DNA of 64,000 nt from CAYYJR01 sp964472305 (GTDB lineage: Bacteria > Armatimonadota > Hebobacteria > CAIYQO01): contig CAYYJR010000014.1 in the NCBI GenBank assembly GCA_964472305.1, positions 47,125-111,124 of the forward strand, given 5' to 3'. A model generated the notes under the pieces. The model did no database searches. It saw only the letters and a program-made list of their open reading frames with translations, and was not told where the DNA came from. How positions within the stretch are numbered: position 1 is the first letter of the stretch; each line of letters opens with the position of its first letter. Both the position numbers and the translations under genes were made by a program. Positions 53,034-62,003 of the stretch are shown here, in pieces.

Positions 53034-54638
53034 TTACGGGATATTCCGCACGAGTATTTTCCATTCGAGAGTATTCTCAGTGACTATTTGTATTACGTGG
53101 TAGTTCGTCTCAATGAATGTGTGTAATAGCGACATACCGGGAATAGCCCAATACTTGCTTGATTCCGACAGTACTTCAGGTGATTCTACTATAAGTCGCG
53201 GTGTCTTCGTCATGACGTCGGTAATAAATTCACGCACATACCGCTGTCTGATCATCACATCGTATAACGGTACCTGATAGACAAAACGTGTTGGTGATTG
53301 CCGGTGTGCAAGGTAGTTGATGCCCGCATATGATCCGCCCAGAATAAGAACTTGATCATGCTCGCCGGTATATTTCGTAATGGCTTGCGCCACGCTGTTT
53401 GCAGGTACAGTGAACGCATGACGCATCAGTTGTGTTATGGTCGAAAATGTGTTGAGTAGAATTGGGGTATAAATTGGGAGTAACGACAGAAGTATCATGG
53501 CACTGATAAGTATCGCACGTTTACCGCGTGATGCAGCCGGTGATTTCGCGAGTCCGCAGCGGTCAACCAACCGCGTGTAGACGATATTGGCGCAAAGGCC
53601 GGTGAATACCGTCATCGTCGGAAGCCACACCATGTTGTAATGCTTGTACAAACGTCCCGATGTTGATGACAAGTACAATTCGAGCGGAAGAGCAAGCAGG
53701 CAAACACTGATGATCGGGGAGGAGTACGCAGGTGGCAAGCGTCGAGTACATTTCAGATACATCACGATACACCAGCTACCGATCGATAATGAAGGAATCA
53801 ATGGCAGCAGTGTCAAGCCCGATATGAGCGCTCTCACTTTCTGAATGGCAGCAGTATGGATATATGAATAGTTATACATAAACGCACATTCCCAAAAATG
53901 TGCGAGCGCATGCCGGTATCCGAAATAGCCAAGGACGATCACGGCGACCAACAACACCCCGCAAACGATTCCCGCAATGAGTTTGCGAAATTTCGTGTCA
54001 TGTGTGAGGAAGAATTTCCCCGTGGCATAAAGAAATATTGCCAGTGGGATGCCAATTAAATTCGCACGCAGCAGAAAGAGCATGCCGGTTGCCATACCGA
54101 TTAACACCGCTTGCCAGATTGAGGATTTTTTCTGTTGAAATTGAAGCAGTATATATAAACACAAGAATTGCAGCGCCAGCGCGTATTCTTCCGTGAGATT
54201 ACCCCCTTCGATAACATATAACAGGCTAATCAGCCACAGCAATGACGCCCAAAACGCCGCGAACACGCCAAAAAGAGCATGGATTACGCGATATCCCAGG
54301 TATGTTGCACTGAACAGACTGACGACTTCGATAATCCAAACGCCCCATACCGAGCCATGCCCGATCAATAAACCCAGTGCATTCAGATAGAATATCACCG
54401 GCCCTTTATGATCAAAGATATCGACGTAGGGTAGGCGATGATGCAGAATTTGTTCGCCGATATAGAGAAATACCCCTGAATCCGGGTAGGGTAGATGCGA
54501 TGCGGGACAAAAGGTAATGACAATAACCGTTAGCCACAAAGCCATCACGGCGTAGGGGAGAATTTGTTCATACCCATGTGCCCTGTATTCGCCCCGTCCA
54601 TCTTCCGCTCGTTCGCACCGCGTTGTTCCAGGAAACAT
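53034..54638 (-). CDS. GT-C family membrane glycosyltransferase-like protein
   Basis: The 534-residue protein has about 11 transmembrane segments. An acidic residue pair lies in the first outside loop (YPDSGVFLYIGEQILHHRLP then YVDIFDHKGP), the pattern of GT39/ArnT-type enzymes that use a polyprenyl-phosphate sugar donor. The C-terminal 150 residues form a soluble periplasmic domain. ATG 54638 is preceded by GGAGGGCACG, which beats the longer in-frame starts at 54650 and 54746. It is the last gene of a cluster with a flavoprotein, a UPF0104 protein and a GT2, and it may complete a surface glycan or glycolipid. Acceptor unknown. The region is A+T-rich (22 of 60 G+C at 54121-54180). Confidence 0.75.
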   Translation of the reverse strand: MFPGTTRCERAEDGRGEYRAHGYEQILPYAVMALWLTVIVITFCPASHLPYPDSGVFLYIGEQILHHRLPYVDIFDHKGPVIFYLNALGLLIGHGSVWGVWIIEVVSLFSATYLGYRVIHALFGVFAAFWASLLWLISLLYVIEGGNLTEEYALALQFLCLYILLQFQQKKSSIWQAVLIGMATGMLFLLRANLIGIPLAIFLYATGKFFLTHDTKFRKLIAGIVCGVLLVAVIVLGYFGYRHALAHFWECAFMYNYSYIHTAAIQKVRALISGLTLLPLIPSLSIGSWCIVMYLKCTRRLPPAYSSPIISVCLLALPLELYLSSTSGRLYKHYNMVWLPTMTVFTGLCANIVYTRLVDRCGLAKSPAASRGKRAILISAMILLSLLPIYTPILLNTFSTITQLMRHAFTVPANSVAQAITKYTGEHDQVLILGGSYAGINYLAHRQSPTRFVYQVPLYDVMIRQRYVREFITDVMTKTPRLIVESPEVLSESSKYWAIPGMSLLHTFIETNYHVIQIVTENTLEWKILVRNIP

Positions 54639-54685
54639 CGTGCCCTCCATTTTCGGCGAATATCCGTTGGCGCGCAAGACATCGT

Positions 54686-56104
54686 TCAGCGATACAGGTC
54701 CCACCCCAACACCGGATGTGGCCGGTTGATTACCGCGGGGTGCCACACGGTTACCTCGGGCATGCCATATAACACATGGTTCGCGGCCTCGAACCCCTGC
54801 ATAAACGCATGGTCCATATTTCCCACTTCATACTGCCACGCGCCGAAACGTCCCCGTGAAAGGATATCGCGCGCATACAGTGCGGGGAGCAATCGTTGCA
54901 ACACGGCATTACGGTTGCGTGTTGGCGTTGGATAGCCATACTCGACACGATGATGCCACGTGTGCGTTATCTGTTGTGCTCTGTCTATCGTCCCCGTCGC
55001 CTTCAAGCCCTGAATCACTTCATCCGTCACCGCTGTCGCATCGACCGGATGATGACTCGATTCAGAGACTTCTGCCATGAGTGACCATTGCCTTGCATGG
55101 TCGACAACGTTGTACGGACTGTAGCGGCTGAAGTGCGTGACTCGATAAAACGGTGCAGTCGATTCGGGATAATACATCCAGCACTTTGTGCGCAGGTCTG
55201 CCGCGGGTTGTCCCTGCAAACCAATGCCGACCACATGTGTCGCGGAATAGTTGAGTTTCGCCGTTTCTTCGATCCACTCCTGGTTGCCGGTGAGTTTCGC
55301 AAACTCGGTGAGTGGCAGCGTGGAAATGAGGGTTGCATAGCGCCGTGAACTGCCGTCCGCACAGCGAACGACTTTGTTGTCGATATCAACGGCGACGGCA
55401 GCACATTCCAGTTTTAAGCGCTCTGCCGGCAGGTGCTGTGCCATGGCCGTCCAGATCGCTCCCGTCCCGCCGTGTTTTGGAAAACGGAAGCGGTTGTTAG
55501 GTCCCCAGGCCACATCATCGATACCAAGGATAATGTTGCGGGCGACAGGCACCGGGTCGGAAACCGCCACACGCTCACCGATCCAACCGACATCCAGCTC
55601 ATCAGGACGATGCGCCCAGACTTTTGCATTATAGGGACGCATGAAGAGATCGGCGATACCCTCACCGAATGTCCGGACGATGAAATCGTCAAAATCCCGG
55701 TAACCGCGTGGATGGGCGTTGAGCGCCGCGGTAATAAGGCCGGAGAGACACTCCGCACACTGCGCGGGCGGCAAATAGCGTAAATTCAATTGAAACGGGT
55801 ATGGCACCCAGGTTTCACAAATGCGCACCCAGCTTTCACGCTCATGTTCGAACCAGCCGGCATTCCCGAAAAGATCCGTCATCAGTCGCGTGAACAGGCC
55901 ATAATGGGAGAACATGACGTGTCCGCCGATATCCCAGGTAAACCCGTGATCATCAAGAAAACTACGCGATAATCCACCGACGCACTCATCGCGTTCCAGC
56001 AGCAACCAGTCGTCGTAACCCGCCGAGTGTAATTGGTAGGCGGCTCCCAGTCCGGTCGGGCCGCCGCCAAGGATAATAATCGGTCCCTCACGCTTCGTTG
56101 TCAT
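54686..56104 (-). CDS. FAD-dependent amine-oxidase/UDP-galactopyranose-mutase-like flavoprotein
   Basis: The 472-residue protein has an N-terminal FAD-binding GGGPTGLG (residues 13-20) and the second family phrase CVGGLSRSF. DIGGHVMFSHYGLF matches the GGHxxF region of UDP-galactopyranose mutase, and the C-terminal FAD site is GNMDHAFMQGFEAAN. It is likely a flavin-dependent sugar-ring mutase or protoporphyrinogen-oxidase-like enzyme; sequence alone cannot decide. Beside glycosyltransferases, a sugar-nucleotide role is more plausible. Its start overlaps the stop of the upstream gene by 4 nt (56101-56104), so translation is coupled. Confidence 0.78.
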   Translation of the reverse strand: MTTKREGPIIILGGGPTGLGAAYQLHSAGYDDWLLLERDECVGGLSRSFLDDHGFTWDIGGHVMFSHYGLFTRLMTDLFGNAGWFEHERESWVRICETWVPYPFQLNLRYLPPAQCAECLSGLITAALNAHPRGYRDFDDFIVRTFGEGIADLFMRPYNAKVWAHRPDELDVGWIGERVAVSDPVPVARNIILGIDDVAWGPNNRFRFPKHGGTGAIWTAMAQHLPAERLKLECAAVAVDIDNKVVRCADGSSRRYATLISTLPLTEFAKLTGNQEWIEETAKLNYSATHVVGIGLQGQPAADLRTKCWMYYPESTAPFYRVTHFSRYSPYNVVDHARQWSLMAEVSESSHHPVDATAVTDEVIQGLKATGTIDRAQQITHTWHHRVEYGYPTPTRNRNAVLQRLLPALYARDILSRGRFGAWQYEVGNMDHAFMQGFEAANHVLYGMPEVTVWHPAVINRPHPVLGWDLYR

Positions 56105-57144
56105 ACCGTTGCTCCCTCTGCTATCCGTGGAATCGTTTCGGCGGTCTCCGCGGATATCCTCCGGATTTTCAGCAGGAGTAGCGCGGGAATGCCGCCGAGG
56201 GTAAAAACCACGTATTGGATGATCCGTCCGAGCAGTCCGATCGTAGCGCCATTCGGCGAACCGGCATGTTCGAACAGCAGCGAAAAGCCGCTCTCAGTGA
56301 TGCCGACACCACCGGGTGCCAGCGGGATGGCGTTAAGCAACATCGCCAGTGGATTGATGACCAGATGTCCCATTAATGAAAGGGAATCACCGATGATGAC
56401 GCCTACGATCCAGAAGCTAATCACGACCAGCAGGTGATTGAGCATGGAGAGGAGGAGCGATGCGATAAGCAGTCGGGGCGTCGCGCAATAGGCAACCAAT
56501 GCCTGAGTCAGATTGCGCAAGGTCTGTGGCAGGCAGGAGTGAAGTCGTTGATAAACCGGCACGCGTGTCCAACGGCAACTGGTGAGTATGAGACCGCCTA
56601 ATGTCACTCCCCCCCACAGGGTCAGCAATATCAGTTGAATATGCCGGTCCAGTCTGGTGCAATGCCAGAGGCCAGCGAGAGGGAGTGCCAGCACGGCAAG
56701 GGACATCAGCGCATATAATCCAATGACGCGATCGACCATAATGGCAGTCAATGCTTCCGACCGTTGATGGGTCGAACGCCGGCAGAGGTAAATGGCTTTC
56801 ACCACATCGCCGCCGAGTAATCCCGGCAGTACCGCGCCGGTGAATGATCCGATGAAGGTTAATCCGAGCGCCTCACGATACGAGATGGAAAAACCCACGC
56901 ACCGCAGTAACTGTTCAAATCGCCAACCCATGCAGAGTATGCCGAGACACACCGCGCCGGCTACGGCGCAGAAGAGCGCAATCGTCTGCGCTGTCGGGTG
57001 CAATTGCATAAAAAGTGACAGCGTAATACGGCGTTGCGAGAAGAGCCATCCGATCAACAACGCGGCGACACCGAGCTTGAGCATCAACGTGGCGACATGT
57101 ATGATGGTGTGCGTTGTGCGCTGCTTACCGGTTAACATCGGCAC
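56101..57144 (-). CDS. UPF0104 / lysylphosphatidylglycerol synthase-type transmembrane protein
   Basis: The 347-residue protein has eight to nine hydrophobic helices and the family phrases LGLTFIGSFTGAVLPGLLGGDVVKA and LLNAIPLAPGGVGITESGF. This fits UPF0104 (YbhN, the membrane part of MprF), which lacks the lysyl-transfer domain here. In known cases this module flips lipids, so it may move the lipid-linked product of the neighbouring glycosyltransferases across the membrane; that is inference. It overlaps the GT2 gene by 20 nt at one end and the flavoprotein gene by 4 nt at the other. Confidence 0.85.
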   Translation of the reverse strand: MPMLTGKQRTTHTIIHVATLMLKLGVAALLIGWLFSQRRITLSLFMQLHPTAQTIALFCAVAGAVCLGILCMGWRFEQLLRCVGFSISYREALGLTFIGSFTGAVLPGLLGGDVVKAIYLCRRSTHQRSEALTAIMVDRVIGLYALMSLAVLALPLAGLWHCTRLDRHIQLILLTLWGGVTLGGLILTSCRWTRVPVYQRLHSCLPQTLRNLTQALVAYCATPRLLIASLLLSMLNHLLVVISFWIVGVIIGDSLSLMGHLVINPLAMLLNAIPLAPGGVGITESGFSLLFEHAGSPNGATIGLLGRIIQYVVFTLGGIPALLLLKIRRISAETAETIPRIAEGATV

Positions 57145-57862
57145 AACCCTTCATCGGTTTGAGCGTGAGTGTCGGCCGGCACCGCACCGTCTGCCAGAAC
57201 GAGCGGAACGCCGCGCGCACTAACTTCCACTTGATGATGGATGCCGTGCCCGTTTTCCGGTTCTCATGCGGGATCGGTTGATTATAGATACGAGCGTGAG
57301 CCTTGGCGAATGTGCCGGCGATGATCACGTTCGGAGCAAACGTGTCTGCCGGAATCTGTGTGAGGATGATTTGTAAGAGGGGTGCTCTCATCAATCGATA
57401 GGGTGTATTGACATCGATAACTCCCGGACCAAAGAAAGCCTTGACGGTCAGGCGTGAACAGGCGCTGATGAGCTTGCGGCCCAGGTCCTGCTGACGATCG
57501 GCGCGATATCCGAAGAGTATGTCGTATTCCTCGCGGTGCTGCCAAAGATCGGGAAAGAATTCCGCCTTCATCTCATCATCGCTATCACATTGAAAGACCC
57601 AGTCAACGCTTTCGACGACACGCCGATATCCCTCGAGTATCGTCGGACCATGCCCGGAATTCGGTTTATCGATGATTTCAATTTGCGCATTGTCGGCGAA
57701 GAATTGTAACCGATCCATCGTATTGTCTTTCGATCCATCATTCAACACCACGATACGGAACGAGATCCCAAGTTGTGAAAGGGTGTGATGCCAGGAAGAT
57801 ACCACATCGATAATGCATGCTTCTTCGTTATATACTGGCATCACAACCGCAATATCAATCAT
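57125..57862 (-). CDS. Family 2 glycosyltransferase (polyprenyl-phosphate type)
   Basis: The 245-residue GT-A enzyme has the family start IAVVMPVYNEEACIID, LNDGSKDNT, and the DxD motif in QCDSDDEM. There are no membrane helices after the catalytic domain, as in short dolichol-phosphate-mannose-synthase-like proteins. It probably charges undecaprenyl phosphate with a sugar, which the membrane enzyme encoded three genes downstream could use as donor. AGGGGGAAATA precedes ATG 57862; an in-frame start 22 codons earlier is weaker. It is first in the four-gene cluster. Confidence 0.85.
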   Translation of the reverse strand: MIDIAVVMPVYNEEACIIDVVSSWHHTLSQLGISFRIVVLNDGSKDNTMDRLQFFADNAQIEIIDKPNSGHGPTILEGYRRVVESVDWVFQCDSDDEMKAEFFPDLWQHREEYDILFGYRADRQQDLGRKLISACSRLTVKAFFGPGVIDVNTPYRLMRAPLLQIILTQIPADTFAPNVIIAGTFAKAHARIYNQPIPHENRKTGTASIIKWKLVRAAFRSFWQTVRCRPTLTLKPMKGCADVNR

Positions 57863-57998
57863 TATTTCCCCCTGCTCGCTAACAAAGCTGTCACGGTATT
57901 CGATCGCTGTGCCGGATGTATTGCACACGAGTGCTCTTCAAAACGGTAGGAAGACAAGGCTTTGCGAAGCCACGTATCTGCGTTTGCGACGTGGGAAA

Positions 57999-59942
57999 TC
58001 AGTCGCTCGGTGGGGTAGTTTCCGGCGCGGGAGCATCTGATGCGGGCTCCGGCGGGGTGGCTGGCAGGTGCATGCGAGCGAGCGCGTCGGCAGCGGCTTC
58101 ACGCACGTAGGCTTCCTCATCGCGCAGTACAGCGCGCAAGGCGTCAGCGGCGTCGGGGTCGCTGATGCGGCCCAACGCGCGGGCGGCGGCCCAGCGCACG
58201 TCGGCATTTTCATTCATCAATGCCCGGCTTAGCGGTGCCACCGCGCGTTTCCCCTGACGTGTGGCCAGCGCCCAGTCACGTTTCGCCACCGCGTACCAAC
58301 CGATGATCGTGGGATCGTCGGGCATCCCGACGTGATCCAGCGCCTCCGCGGCGGCTTGTGCCACCTCGAAGTTGTCATCGTGCAATGCCTCGCACAGCGG
58401 AGCGAGTGACCAGCGATCGCCGATACTGGCCAACACCCACGCCGCTCCCTGGCGCGCCGTCCACTCGTCGTCGTTCATGGTAAAGTGCACTGAAATCAAC
58501 GCCGGAGCGCCGATCTGCACCAGCGCGTTGGCAGCGGCGCGGCGGACATCCTCCTTGCGATCACGCAACGTTTCGCACAACGGGGTGACGGCACGCACCG
58601 GGGCGAGCTGCGCCAGCGCTTCGGCGGCGGAGCGCCGCACACGGTGGTCGACATCCTTCAACGCCGCGATCAACGGCTCGATGGCCACCTCGCCCATATG
58701 GATCGCCTGCGACCAGTTGCCTTTCATCACGGCGTGCCAGGCCTGTGCCACCGGATCATCTTCCGGCACGCCGATTTTATCCAATGCCACCGCAATATCA
58801 TGGCGCGCCGCCGGATTGCTGGTTTTGAAGGCAGCCAGCAACGGCTCCAGCGCAACCTGTCCGATCTGCGCCAGTGCTTCCACCGCAGCCTCCACGACGT
58901 AATACTCGTCTTCTTTCAAGTGATAATCGTCGGTGCTGAAAACCTGAATCAACGGCAGCACGGCGCGGGGGTCCGCAATATCGCCCAACGCCTTGGCCGC
59001 GGCTTCGCGCGTGCCGGCGCTATGGTCCTTGAGCGCGGCGATAAGTTGGTCGACGATCGCCGGATCTTTGCTGCGTCCCAATGACCAGGCGGCAGCTTCA
59101 CGCACGTACCAGCGTTCATCCTGCAGGGAGCGAATCAGCGGTTCGACCACACGCGAGTCGGGGATCATGCCCAGCGAACGCGCCGCGTCGCGGCGCACAT
59201 CATCATCGGGATCGCTCAATGCGTCGACCAGCGCGTCCACGGCATCGCTGCCCAGCGCCACCGCGCTGCTCCAGTCCTTGCGCGCCACCGCGTAGAGCGC
59301 CTGAAAGCCGGGGTTGGTGGGGAGTCCGATCTCCTGCAGCGCGTGCAGCGCGGCCTGGGTGATGTGAGCATGGGAATCGCGCAGCAGCGCGCAGAGTGGT
59401 TCGATGGCGCGTTTGTCCTTCAATTGACCGAGTGTCAGCGCCGCGGTTTCGCGCACGGCGGGTTCCGGGTCGTCGAGGATGGCGATGAGCGCGGGGACCG
59501 AGCGTCGTTCTCCGATCTGTCCGAGCGCCCACGCCGCCGTCCGGCGTGCACTGAGTTGTTGATCGGTCAGGGCGCGGGTGAGGGAGTTGACGGCGCGATC
59601 TCCGCATTTCACCAGCACCTCGGCGGCGGCCTGGTGTACGGCAGGTTTTTCGTCTTTCAGCGTATCGACCAGCGGCTCGATGGAGCGTACGTCGTTAAAC
59701 TGGCCCAGCGCGTCGACGGCGGTCAGGCGTACCGTCCACTCGCTGTCCTTCAATGTTCGGCAGAGCGGCATCACCGCACGGGGAAAACGCAACTCACCGA
59801 GTGCGCGAGCCGCTTCCTCGCGCACTTCGGCATCACGATCCTCCAATGTCTTGAGCAGGCCGTTGACATTCTTTTGCGCCTGCATCTTTTTGACATTGGG
59901 TTTGAACAACCGTATTAAACGTCGTCCCGCAGTCAGTTCCAT
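57999..59942 (-). CDS. HEAT-repeat (PBS-lyase-type) protein, copy 1
   Basis: The 647-residue protein is built of about 18 HEAT-like repeats of about 31 residues each, such as DAEVREEAARALGEL and DKRAIEPLCALLRDS. Three 30-residue W-modules interrupt them at fixed places: Asp-Trp at 223-224, Asn-Trp at 409-410 and Asp-Trp at 556-557, within VAxKxDWxxAxxxGxxAVxxL. HEAT proteins are protein-binding solenoids; bilin-lyase activity is not indicated. There is no signal peptide, so it is cytosolic. The N-terminus RLFKPNVKKMQAQKN is nearly the same as in the next paralogue. The ATG at 59942 is chosen over a GTG at 59948; no strong ribosome site. Confidence 0.9.
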   Translation of the reverse strand: MELTAGRRLIRLFKPNVKKMQAQKNVNGLLKTLEDRDAEVREEAARALGELRFPRAVMPLCRTLKDSEWTVRLTAVDALGQFNDVRSIEPLVDTLKDEKPAVHQAAAEVLVKCGDRAVNSLTRALTDQQLSARRTAAWALGQIGERRSVPALIAILDDPEPAVRETAALTLGQLKDKRAIEPLCALLRDSHAHITQAALHALQEIGLPTNPGFQALYAVARKDWSSAVALGSDAVDALVDALSDPDDDVRRDAARSLGMIPDSRVVEPLIRSLQDERWYVREAAAWSLGRSKDPAIVDQLIAALKDHSAGTREAAAKALGDIADPRAVLPLIQVFSTDDYHLKEDEYYVVEAAVEALAQIGQVALEPLLAAFKTSNPAARHDIAVALDKIGVPEDDPVAQAWHAVMKGNWSQAIHMGEVAIEPLIAALKDVDHRVRRSAAEALAQLAPVRAVTPLCETLRDRKEDVRRAAANALVQIGAPALISVHFTMNDDEWTARQGAAWVLASIGDRWSLAPLCEALHDDNFEVAQAAAEALDHVGMPDDPTIIGWYAVAKRDWALATRQGKRAVAPLSRALMNENADVRWAAARALGRISDPDAADALRAVLRDEEAYVREAAADALARMHLPATPPEPASDAPAPETTPPSD

Positions 59943-60020
59943 AGGCACTATGTGTCATATACGGTGCTGCCCGCACGTGTGTCGTACGGCAGCGTCCTAC
60001 TGCGCCGGGTCGCACGGTGC

Positions 60021-61928
60021 TCATCCACCGAGTGGCCGCAGCTCTGTCGACGATTCGTCTGTCGCTGACGCCGTCTCCTCATCCGATCCGGGCAGTGCCA
60101 TGCGTGCCAGCGCGTCGGCCGCTGCTTCGCGCACGTAGGCTTCATCGTCGCGCAAGGCGGTGCGCAGTGTATCCGCGGCATGCGGATCGCCGATATTAGC
60201 CAGCGCGCGCGCGGCGCCCCAGCGAATATCGGCATTTCCATTCCGGAGCGCATGGCACAACGGCTCAACCGCCAGGCTGCCCAGCGCCGACGCGCGCGCC
60301 CAATCCTTTTTCGCCACCGCGTACCAGGCATTGGCTTCCGGATCCTCGGGCAATCCAATATTATGCAAGGCGTCCGCCGCTGCCTCCATCACTTCGGGGC
60401 GCGGGTCCTGCATAGCGTCACACAGCGGGCCGATGGACCAGGGATCCTTGATCTGGCCCAGCGTCCAGGCCGCCGCTTCGCGCGCCGACCATTCGATGTC
60501 GTTGAGCGCATAAATGAGCGGATCAACGGCGGGCTGACCGATCTTCACCAGCACGTCGGCAATAGACTTGCGCACGTCCGGCTTGCGGTCGCGCAACGCG
60601 GCGCACAACGGCTCCACCGCGCGCACCGCGCCGATCTGGCCAATCTGTCCCAGCGTTTCCGCGGCGGCACGTCGCACACGGTGATCGTCGTCGCGCAACG
60701 CGGAAATTAGTGGCTCGACTGCAATGTCGCCCAATTCGATGGCACGCGCCCAATCGCCGTGCACCACGGCGAACCAGGCCTGCGAGACGGGGTCATCGGG
60801 TACGCCGATCTTCTCCAGGGCCGTCGAGATGGCGACGCGCACGCCGGAACTGCTGTCCTTGATGGCGGCGATGAGCGGCGGCGCGGCGACGGGACCGATA
60901 TTGGCCAATGCCACCACCGCGGACTCACCTACGTAGTATTCTTCGTCGTTCAATGACTCGATCAGCGCCGCGATGGTGCGGGGATCGGCCAGTTCGGCCA
61001 GTGCCTTCGCGGCGGCTTCGCGGGCGCCGGCATACTGGTCTTTCAGCGTCATGCACAGCACGTTCACAATGCGTGGGTCCTTGATGTGCGCCAGCGACCA
61101 ACCGGCCGCTTCACGCACGAACCATTCCTCGTCGTGCATTGCCTTCACCAGCGCGGTAACGGCGCGCGCGTCGCCGATCAATCCCAGCGACTTTGCCGCG
61201 TTGCGCCGGACGTCCGATGACTCGCTGTTGAGTGCGCCGACCAGCGCCTCGAGGGCATCGGCTCCCAACGCCACCGCACGGTTCCAATCGTTGCGGGCGA
61301 CGGCGAAGCGGGCTTGCGATGCGGGGTCAGTGGGCAGGCCGATCTTATGCAGTGCCTGGGCGACCGCGTCGGCTACGCGGGCATTGCCGTCCTGCAGCAG
61401 GGTGCTAAGGGGATCGATTGCCCGCTGGTCACCGAGTAGTCCGAGAGCGTGGGCGACGGCCTCGCGCACGGGCGCCTCGGTATCGCCGAGTGCGTTGATC
61501 AGCGCGGGTGTGGCATTTTTATCGCCGATTTTCCCCAGTGCCACCGCGGCGTTCAGGCGGGCGATGGCGATTTTATCGGTAAGGGCACGGGTGACGGCAT
61601 TGACCGCCGGCGTGCCGAATTTCACCAGCACTTCCATGGCCGCCTTGTGCACGGCGGGTTTTTCGTCCTTCAGGACAGAGGCGAGAGCTTCGATGGAGCG
61701 CGGATCGTTGAGCTGGCTCAGCGCTTCGATGGCCGTCAGTCGCACCGTCCACTCGGTATCGCGCAATGCGCCGCACAGGGGCATCACCACGCGGGGATAG
61801 GACAACTCGCCCAGCGCACGCGCCGCGCTTTCACGTATCTCGACATCGCGATCAGTGAGTGCTTTCGTCAGGCCGTCAATGTTCTTTTGTGCCTTCATGT
61901 GTGGCACATTGGGTTTGAACAGTCTCAT
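60021..61928 (-). CDS. HEAT-repeat (PBS-lyase-type) protein, copy 2
   Basis: A 635-residue paralogue of the gene downstream, with the same start (RLFKPNVPHMKAQKN), a similar number of HEAT repeats and the same three W-modules: Asp-Trp at 214-215, 392-393 and 542-543. The module spacing (178 and 150 residues) is close to copy 1 (186 and 147), so the whole gene was duplicated rather than single repeats. No catalytic motif is present. GGAGG 6 nt before ATG 61928 fixes the start. It lies 78 nt upstream of copy 1 and 75 nt downstream of the TPR gene, on the same strand, so the three are probably one operon. Confidence 0.92.
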   Translation of the reverse strand: MRLFKPNVPHMKAQKNIDGLTKALTDRDVEIRESAARALGELSYPRVVMPLCGALRDTEWTVRLTAIEALSQLNDPRSIEALASVLKDEKPAVHKAAMEVLVKFGTPAVNAVTRALTDKIAIARLNAAVALGKIGDKNATPALINALGDTEAPVREAVAHALGLLGDQRAIDPLSTLLQDGNARVADAVAQALHKIGLPTDPASQARFAVARNDWNRAVALGADALEALVGALNSESSDVRRNAAKSLGLIGDARAVTALVKAMHDEEWFVREAAGWSLAHIKDPRIVNVLCMTLKDQYAGAREAAAKALAELADPRTIAALIESLNDEEYYVGESAVVALANIGPVAAPPLIAAIKDSSSGVRVAISTALEKIGVPDDPVSQAWFAVVHGDWARAIELGDIAVEPLISALRDDDHRVRRAAAETLGQIGQIGAVRAVEPLCAALRDRKPDVRKSIADVLVKIGQPAVDPLIYALNDIEWSAREAAAWTLGQIKDPWSIGPLCDAMQDPRPEVMEAAADALHNIGLPEDPEANAWYAVAKKDWARASALGSLAVEPLCHALRNGNADIRWGAARALANIGDPHAADTLRTALRDDEAYVREAAADALARMALPGSDEETASATDESSTELRPLGG

Positions 61929-62003
61929 GAACCGTCCTCCCCGTCGCCGAACTCGTCTTGCCGACTTCGGTACGGCGCCTGTCCCCTCGTTGTATGTCGT
62001 GCG

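Noticed and set aside
57999..61928. Phycobilisome bilin lyases
   Set aside because: The HEAT repeats resemble PBS lyase repeats, but no phycobiliprotein context exists.
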